Shown one piece after another: positions 56,576 to 64,000 of a stretch of 64,000 bases of DNA. Positions within the stretch are counted from its first letter, which is position 1. Every line of letters begins with the position of its first letter. The stretch covers positions 1 through 64,000 of the forward strand of contig JASANE010003569.1 in NCBI GenBank assembly GCA_030248225.1, read 5' to 3'. Source of the DNA: Trileptium ribeirensis (lineage: Eukaryota > Nematoda > Enoplea > Enoplida > Thoracostomopsidae). A model generated the notes under the pieces. That model saw only the letters and a list, made by a program, of their open reading frames with translations, made no database searches and was not told the origin of the DNA. Both the position numbers and the translations under genes were made by a program.

Positions 56576-59345
56576 AAGCACACACCAGTGCGCTTGTAAA
56601 CTTGGGAAATATGTGTATATATAAAAAAAAAAATAATATTATAAACAACTGCTATGACAACAAAGTACATATATTTATACAAACCAGCAACATCACAAGA
56701 CACTGATTTACATTTATATCATTATAATTAAAAAACATAACACCAATACTAACTAACACTCTCTCTAACTCTACCCCACAAACCGACACACCACATATGA
56801 CAACATAACATAATATCTCCTTCTATCTATTAGAATCACACAAACCAATACAAACAAATAACCTAAAGAATCCCATACAACAAACATACAACAAACATAT
56901 GTATACAACAGGAAACAGACCAAGACAAAACAATACTCTACAATCTATGCAACCACATTCGAAAACACACACTATACGACACAGTATACACAAAAAACAT
57001 ATTTTACTACAAATATTTCATCGATAAAATAACAATAAAAAAACACTCTTACCTTCTTCAAAAGTTTCAGAAAGAAATAATAATAATTGCAAAAATAATA
57101 CCATCGAAAAAAATAAGGCTAAATGAAAAAGCTTTTTTTTAATCAATTAAAACCAACAAAACTTTCATTTCTTCCATCATCTTTTTTAACAAATACAAAA
57201 AACTCAGACCACGGGCCCCAACCAGGGTAAAAGGACGGAACCGAAATGGGTGTCCTGCAATTACTACTAAAATAAAAAAAAATCAAAACCAAAGTTGAAA
57301 TGAAAAATGTAAAAAATATAAAAGAAGTTAAATTCATGACTAAACACCACAAAATCCATAAAATAAGAAAAAATTTAAAAAATTGACTATATTCCTATAA
57401 AAATACAAAAAATCCTAATCCTTAATGAAAAGAGACTATTTCAATTGTATAAGGAAAAAAAACAGAACATAAAGGGATAAAAGAGTGTAACGGTTTATTT
57501 CCTTAAACCATCAAAAAACATAAAACAAAAAAAACACACCAAGTCTGAAAAAAAAGAAATCCAAAGGACTCAATGTGAAAAACAAGAAAAAAAAGATTGG
57601 ATGAATGAGAAAATCTGCAGAATCTTCTATATATATTAATATAATAAGTACTCTCTACAATAATCAACCCCATCACTGAACACTCCCACAGAAAAACAAA
57701 AAGAAAACAAAAAAATTTTAAGAAAGCTCTTTTCTTCGAAAGGGTGTACAAAGGTCTACGACGAGTACAGAATATCTATAACAACAGAACAGGTGAGGTT
57801 TGCATTAAAATAATAAGACAGTTCGGAAGTAATGCAACCCACGAAAAACCACCAGCAATACATACATCCGCGCACCAACCAAGAACCTGGGACTCTCCAT
57901 CGCAATACATTAAGCTTAATGTAAAAGTTGTTTTTAATGCATTTTAAATCCACTATACCTTCATTTCTTCCATCATCTGTTTTACTATATATAAATTTCG
58001 AAGACCAGGTTCCGGATCCGGTTTAAATGGACGGTTCCGGTAGCTGGTTCCGGTTATTCCTATTTAAAGAAAATTATACCTAAGTTAAATTTGAAAATGA
58101 AATATTTTCTAAAATATGTTAGTACTGAATATTCAGTACTAAATTCCTTATTATTTAGGAAATACTACTATATTGGAATATTTTCCTTTATTTGTAGGAA
58201 AATATTTTAATCCTTAGTCGTAAGGAAAATATTCCATTGTATGGTTTTAAGGAAATAGTCCTTAATATAAAGGGATATAACAGTGTATTGTTTTCGTTCC
58301 TGCTATTATCATAAAACTTGAAACAAACGTGTAACTCCAAAAAGTCTAATGCAAAGAGCGCCATTTGATTTATTGTGCAATACAAAGACAGCGGTTTATT
58401 GATAATTTTTTGGCGATTTTTTATTTATAGTTATATGTAGATCGCCACAATTATTGACCGCTGCTCGCAAGGTTCTCACAGGAAAATAAGAATTTCATTG
58501 AAAAATTTTTTGTTAGCTCGCTTGTTCGAAGGGCGACAATCGTTTACGGCGAGTACTGTATATCTTTTACAACTGATCAGGTGTGTTTTGCATTAATATC
58601 ATAAGTCAGTTTGTAATGAATGCAACGCCAGATCAACCTGAATCTTTACATCAATCCGCGTACCAAGGAAAAACTGGGGTTATTAAGCTAATGAAAAGTT
58701 GTTTTTATGCATTTTAAATCCACTATACCTTCATTTCTTCCATCATTGTTTTACTAATATAAATTTCGAAGACCAGTTCCGATCCCGTTTAACTGCACGG
58801 TTGTAGCTGGTCCGGTTATTCCGATGAAAGAAAATTATACCTAAGTTAAATTGAAAATGAAATATTTTCTAAATATGAGTACTGAATATTTAGTATGAAA
58901 TTCCTTATTATTTAGAAATACTACTTATATTGAATATTTTCCTTATTTGTAGGAAAATATTTTAATCCTTAGTGTAAGAAATATTCCATTGTATGGTTAA
59001 GAAATAGCCTTAAATATAAGGATATAATAGTGTATTGTTTTTTCCTCTATTATCATAAAACTTAAACAAACGTGTAACTCCAAAAAATCAACGAAAAGAG
59101 TCTATTATTTATTGTGCACAAAATAAATACGGGTCTATCAAAAAAAGACCCTGATTCTTATTTATAGTATACTACAATCTCCCACAATTATTACCCCCGC
59201 CCCAAATCTCACAAAAATAAAATTTCATAAAAATTTTCTCTCAGCTCCTTTCAACACAATCACCAACCAGAAATCTTACAACTATCATTTTCATAATATC
59301 ATAATCATTTATAATCAACCCAATCAACCAATCTACATCAATCCC
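56576..59345. repeat. ~780-bp tandem triplication, outer copies degraded and G-poor
   Basis: The marker CTTCATTTCTTCCATCAT recurs at about 57,166, 57,958 and 58,731 (the first as CTTTCATTTCTTCC). Each unit contains the right-end fragment of the 40-43 kb element (GGACGGTTCCGGTAGCTGG in the clean copy), an AT-rich palindromic stretch (TACTGAATATTCAGTA), a family B miniature element and a common tail. The middle copy (about 57,900-58,680) is clean. The 56,620-57,740 and about 59,060-59,345 parts align to it but have lost most G residues. The left border (56,576) starts with GTCAAGCACACACCAGTGCG, matching 42,349. Confidence 0.75.
58438..58555. mobile_element. TA-flanked miniature element (family B), copy 3
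   Basis: Left TA-GATCGCCACAATTATTGACC, right GACAATCGTTTACGGCGAG-TA: more diverged inverted termini of the same family. It forms part of the ~780-bp repeated unit. Confidence 0.5.
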
Positions 59346-61540
59346 ACCAAAAAAAAAACATAAGATGCTGTGTTTGCCGACAAGAAACTACTCCATAAAA
59401 GAGATGATGTACGTCCGTATTGTCGATAGTATTGCCTTTATTTATTTGGGTTCTTGCTAAACTGCTATCAACTGTGACAACATTTCTGCCTCTGAAAGTA
59501 TTTCCCTGGGACGGCTTCAAGTGAATAGCTAGTAAACGTGCAAGATCGCGAAAAACGTACACTACTTTTGAAGTATGAGAACTATGTGATGTCCATGTGC
59601 GAGCACACTGTTATTGGTAAATGTATTAAAAGGGTAATTTTTTTGATCGTGTTAGTAGACACACAACTATGAGTACCTACACTAAATGAGTATGGACGAC
59701 CTCAGAACAAAGCATTTTCGAAACAATAATTGTTTATGTATGATATTGGCAGCATACAACTATAGATGATTAAAACTGGGTTGGGGCCCCACGGCTTCAG
59801 AAGGGAATCAGACTAGTTTGTGGTGTCCCAGGCAGGCCGTCAGTACCTGGAATATAGTTTATTTACATAGCCTAGACTATACTCGATTTGTTTCCTCACC
59901 TTGTGTGTACTTTTTTTAACGAATCAAGTACACATACCTATCCCCCATTGGATTAAGTTTAAAAAATAAATTAGAAACCGCTATCTTTGTGTATCTATGT
60001 ATAAAATTAATGATCCAAATGAACAAATCCGTTCCGTCGGTCCGCTATTATATTTAAGAAGAATTTGAATTAATCATAATTTAACTGTTATATACATTAT
60101 TTTTTCGGCATCTTCTTTTCATAATACACTATGATCATGACCAACAGCAACATGTGACTTGTCGTCCTTCTAACATTATAACGCTACTTTTGAATACTGT
60201 AGAAACTGATCTGTTACGTTTACTGTTACAATGTAATTTAACGCATGTAGCTGACGAAATATTTGATTAACAGTATCTGATCACGTGTGGCTGATTATAG
60301 ATCATGAAAACTAGCAACCCTCTGGTTTGACCGCAACAAAAACATGTATAGTAATTACACTGTACTTACACTTCATTTTAAATCATTGCTTACACTACGC
60401 GTCAGATATGACTGCCGTATTTCGAACGAGCGAGGCGGGAAAGAGTTTGTAGAGAGCCGCGAGCGAATTTCTCTCGATGTTTCGAAACTATTTAAATTAA
60501 TAATAACAAATTTTATTTAGAACAGATTTATTTCGCGCGAGTCTCGAGCGAACGACGGTCATTTTCTGAGTACATTGTTTAAATAATCTTATTGCATTTT
60601 CGCGATTCCCCACATGATGGTCAATGACATGATGGTCAAACAGCCAAAAACATAAAGCTCACCTTATTTCATTGAACGGTATATTCTGTGTACTTCTACT
60701 CATTGTTTCCAAAAAATCTTGTGGGTTCTGAATTGTGAATTTTTAAACCCCCTATAACATCATAAAGAGAATGTGAATAGAGGCAGTTCGGACCTGTCCT
60801 CCATCCTAGACTAGTCGGAACAGGCAAAGATCCGGGCCTGTCCGGCATCCGTAATTTGAAGTTGCATGTTGTGCAAAGCAAAGCCAACTAGTAACTAATG
60901 AGTGTTCAACCAAGCCGCGTTTCACCATTAAACAGCTTTCAGTATAAAGTAGATCTGATCTGTTACGATTATATATAATGTGCGGGTAATAGTTTGTTCT
61001 TTTGATGTAGGAGTGTGCAAGATACTGATTAAATAAGTGCACGTCAAACATAACTAAGTTTGTAGTATTTAACTGCCGGTTTGATATACCCTCAAGGATT
61101 TCTCGTGGAAAAAATAGTTTTATTGCAAAGGTTCAACATGTTAAAAAGTATTTAACGTTAATCTCGTTTTAATGCTCGCTCGCAGATCGTTAATTCGATA
61201 CTTATGTTGTATTTCATATGTATCTTCGCGAACACATATTGATTGGAATAAATATATCGCCTGTGCGTATATACTAAAGCACAATCATAGTTAACATTGG
61301 ATTGGTTGTGGAAATCTTATGAATTCATTGTTTTATTACCAGTTATTTTTAAGCTACGGCGTTTTGTTATCTTATATCCTAAACTATTCTGACTACACAA
61401 TTAGGGTTTCGCTGATTTTAGTACATATGTCGGCTCAGCATTAGATTGCTTCGCACATCATGCTCGCTCCTTTTCACCTTTCTTTTTGAGATAATAGTAT
61501 CGTTTGTTCTGAATTCAGTCGATAGTTTTGACGAGTAATG
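59346..61540. other. Intergenic or intronic stretch before the gankyrin-like exon
   Basis: No exon could be recognised. It contains the family B element at 60,396-60,572. It could be an upstream intron of the gankyrin-like gene. Confidence 0.4.
60396..60572. mobile_element. TA-flanked miniature element (family B), copy 4
   Basis: TA-CGCGTCAGATATGACTG at the left and GACGGTCATTTTCTGAG-TA at the right, with TTTCGAACGAGCGAG and its counterpart CTCGAGCGAACG inside. The internal GTTTCGAAACTATTTAA matches copy 1 (ATTCCGAAACTATTTAA). Confidence 0.65.
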
Positions 61541-62930
61541 TATATGGGTCATTTTACGAAACCATGTAATTTTAAACACCACTTTTTGAAGCCAAAATGA
61601 AACGTTTTCGAATGTACAGTGTTTAGACCCCTTCCGACGTAAAAACCTTGAATTTTTCGAATATCTACGTCTCTGTGCAAAACGAACTTCCTGAAACCTG
61701 TTACAGGGGTCGCAGAGTTTAAATTTTAATCCGAAATAAGTCTTTATTCTATAGGTTGACGCAGCGACACATGAACTATGGTCTGTTTGTATACAAGCCG
61801 CACAAAAAAGGTCGCGGTCAAGCCATTTGGAGGACATGTGGCCTATAATTGGTGCCGCTAGAGACCTTTTGAGGTTAAAAATGATCAATTTAGGACAAGG
61901 GTGTCGCAGAAGTTTTTCTAGCGCAACGGATACAGCACATACAGATACCATTTTATGCTCACAAACCAACCATGATTAGGAGATGTCCGACAGAAAATTT
62001 CAGGCAGATCCATAGGTCTTGTAAAAATTGACACCCCGATATGTGTAAGTCGAGGGGGGCTACACCTAAAGTCGGGGGGGCTACACCTGAAGTCGGGAGG
62101 CTACACCTTAAGTCGGGTGGGGACCTACACCTTTCTACAACATATAACGCGTAAAACCGGAACTACTTCTAGAGGTTCTGGATTTGTATTTGGTCGGGGG
62201 GGGGGGCTACATTTTCATTAAAAATTTTTAATACATGGCCCGATTTTAGTGGGGAGGTACTATATTTCTATCCGGCCTATTGTAAGACTGTATGCTAAAT
62301 TTGGTTTTCTTAAACTGAATTTTCGTAAGGTTGGGGGGGCTACATTTTGCATACCTCATTTTTGGCACTTTGTGGCCTTCGGCCTCATAACTAAGCAACA
62401 CATAGACATACGCTCACATTCTTTTTATCACTGACACCTGTACCGATTACGATTATCGTTATATAGAATTATTGGCGCTAGTGCACTTTGACATTATTTA
62501 CCAGCGTATGCGAGTTGTCAGATTTGACCTAGGTCGGGGGGGTACATGTCACGAAAAAAATTTCTGAAGCTTGGTGTCAGCTTCAGTGTCTATATTTACC
62601 CCCAAGTTTTTCCGGTAAAATTAGCAAATATCAAACGATCACAGTGAAATGAAAAACACACATATGTATCATGTGCTGGCGATACCGCGAACGTTTACAG
62701 TGGGACATGTGTTTTTGGCTTCACTTGGCTCATCTGATTTGTGGACCCATAGCTCCTGCTATGTTAGGGGCACAGAAGTCCACCATACCTTATAATCACC
62801 GTCGTACAGCATATTACTACACCACACAGCGCCATTAAATTTCCTTCCAAAAGAGTGGTGGTATGGGCCAAAAAGTGCCGATGTAGCCCCCCCCGACCAA
62901 ATTACATGGTTTCGTGAAATGACCCATATA
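61541..62930. mobile_element. 1.39-kb TA-flanked inverted-repeat element
   Basis: The left TA-TATGGGTCATTTTACGAAAC and the right GTTTCGTGAAATGACCCATA-TA are inverted repeats that continue inward (CATGTAATTT) for about 30 bp with one mismatch, inside a TA duplication as in Tc1/mariner-type insertions. No transposase frame exists. The minus-strand open frame 61,418-61,969 crosses the left border and has no known domain. Inside, a G-rich tandem tract lies at 62,045-62,135. The right end is 58 bp upstream of the gankyrin-like exon. Confidence 0.85.
62045..62135. repeat. G-rich short tandem repeat (CTACACC units)
   Basis: Four units of roughly 22-28 bp, each made of GTCGGGGGGG-like G-runs followed by GCTACACCT, lie in tandem. 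Related GGGGGGGCTACA words recur at 62,195-62,213 and 62,333-62,346, and in reverse near 62,883. The G-runs could fold into quadruplexes. Confidence 0.7.
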
Positions 62931-62987
62931 ATGGTTTCGGGAACATTTTAATTATGTTTTAACACTCGTTTTTTGTAATTGTTTTAG

Positions 62988-63086
62988 AGTGAACGAACGT
63001 TGCTGCATTGGGCATGTTCAGGGGGACATTTGGATCTAGTCCAGTTTTTGATCGACCAAGGCAGCAAACTCGACGAAGAGGATGAT
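62988..63086 (+). CDS. Gankyrin-like ankyrin-repeat exon (PSMD10-type)
   Basis: After a GTAATTGTTTTAG acceptor, 99 bases (33 codons, phase 0 at both ends) read SERT, then LLHWACSGGHLDLVQFLI, DQGSKLDEEDD, and stop at a GTAATT donor. This is one ankyrin repeat. The sequence RT-L-LHWACS-GH with a DD end is closest to the second repeat of the 26S proteasome assembly chaperone gankyrin (PSMD10: RTALHWACSAGHTEIVEFLL...DKDD). Gankyrin binds the Rpt3/S6b ATPase and helps build the 19S regulatory particle. With one repeat seen, another ankyrin protein (for example an ACBD6-type, which also has LLHWAC) remains possible. The neighbouring exons are not in the recognisable part of the window; the next exon should lie beyond the right edge. 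Confidence 0.75.
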
Positions 63087-63510
63087 GTAATTATATTTTG
63101 GGTCAATCCTGAGTTATAATTCTATTTTGACCTTACTGGGCGTTCGTATAGATGAAGGTTCTATAGCACCCTTATACCATCGTTTTCATAGAAAATGTTT
63201 ATTTTTTATAGATTATTTACCTAAAGCTAATATGAGACTAAATTTAAGATGTGCTAAGTACAACTTTCTATTTTTTAATAACCGATGTGAAAAATATATA
63301 TACATTTTTATTTATTGTTACGAAAAAATATGATATTAGGATTGATTCATTATTAGCTGAATTAGCGGTTTCTAATAATCACTACCGTTTATTTGCATTG
63401 AATTAGCATCCGTCGCTACCCACGAACAAATTTAATACAAATGCATCAGAAACGAAACGTTCTTGTAGCTTGTGAGTAAGTTATTATTATTGACCAAATG
63501 TTTTTAATTG
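63087..63510. other. Intron start of the gankyrin-like gene
   Basis: AT-rich sequence after the donor. No further ankyrin exon is visible here or to the end of the window. Confidence 0.5.
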
Positions 63511-64000
63511 AGGTACGACAAATGTTTTCCAACAATTTGATGGCTCGAGAACAGAAGTAGTTAGTTTATTATATTCGGTTGACTCGAAACCGTACTGTAA
63601 ATAAATTTTCCAAAAAAACAAAATATTATGATCACTAGCTATAGATTATTAATTCAGCATAATAAGCTTCGAGAATACGATTTTTATCCTTTTGGTGAGT
63701 TGAGTACGACAAAATGTTTTCCAACAATTTGATGGCTCGGGAACAGAAGTAGTTAGCTTATTATATTCGGTTGACTCGAAACCGTACCGTAAATTAAATT
63801 TTCCAAAAAAAAACAAATTATTATGATCACTAGCTGCAGATTATTAATTCAGCATAATAAGCTTCGAGAATACGATTTTTATCCTTTTGGTGAGTTGAGT
63901 ACGACAAAATGTTTTCCAACAATTTGATGGCTCGCGAACAGAAGTAGTTAGCTGATTATATTCGGTTGACTCGAAACCGTACTGTAAATTAAATTTTCAA
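63511..64000. repeat. ~191-195-bp tandem repeat, running off the window
   Basis: Near-identical units begin at TACGACAAA... 63,514, 63,705 and 63,900. Each contains GTTTTCCAACAATTTGATGG, CGGTTGACTCGAAACCGTAC and GCATAATAAGCTTCGAGAAT. Two full units and part of a third are in view. High identity means recent amplification. It lies inside the gankyrin-like gene's intron. Confidence 0.9.

Noticed and set aside
61418..61969. 183-codon minus-strand frame
   Set aside because: It crosses the left border of the TA-flanked element and resembles no known protein. A gene spanning an element end is unlikely.

Overview
The window is AT-rich nuclear DNA from an invertebrate animal. The evidence is kilobase-scale introns with GT/AG borders and animal-type retrotransposons (a CR1/L2-like LINE, an RNase H-bearing LINE and a Ty3/Gypsy element), with no bacterial gene packing. 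The phylum cannot be fixed from the sequence. A marine invertebrate such as a tunicate is only a guess.

Two host genes are visible, both on the + strand and both recognised by translating short exons. (1) A paraoxonase/arylesterase (PON-family) gene runs from about 15.4 kb to 39.5 kb. Eight exons with matching splice phases cover nearly the whole six-bladed propeller, from the calcium-binding Glu-Asp pair to the C-terminal Cys. The first exon or exons, carrying the signal or membrane anchor, were not found. The fourth recognised exon (about 26.5 kb) has a frame break. (2) One exon of a gankyrin-like (PSMD10-type) ankyrin-repeat protein lies at 62,988-63,086 and encodes exactly one 33-residue repeat. 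The rest of that gene must lie mainly outside the window.

Most of the remainder is transposable-element debris and satellite-like repeats. 3.7-7.9 kb: a unit bounded by inverted arms that contains a 5'-truncated CR1/L2-like LINE reverse transcriptase (minus strand). 9.0-11.5 kb: a decayed Ty3/Gypsy pol (RNase H, linker, integrase, and a PHD finger after the integrase C-terminus; minus strand), plus a small integrase piece in the opposite direction. 21.4-26.0 kb: a nearly full-length but broken LINE with ORF1, endonuclease, RT, RNase H and a terminal zinc knuckle, sitting inside a PON intron in antisense. 31.9-39 kb: two arrays of one satellite family plus two kinds of small inverted-repeat element, one rich in the palindrome TTCGCGAA. 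40.1-43.1 kb: a 3-kb element with about 0.9-kb inverted arms ending CAGGG/CCCTG. 47.9-48.7 kb: a cluster of TTAA-flanked miniature elements, with a fourth relative at 33.9 kb carrying a tRNA-like core. 50.5-50.9 kb: a 23-bp tandem array. 50.9-56.6 kb: a GC-richer block with no recognised gene. 56.6-59.3 kb: a ~780-bp tandem triplication whose outer copies are strikingly poor in G. 61.5-62.9 kb: a 1.39-kb TA-flanked inverted-repeat element ending 58 bp before the gankyrin exon. 63.5 kb to the end: a ~191-195-bp tandem repeat.

The two host genes show no functional link. Repeats account for most of the gene length, mainly inside PON introns.
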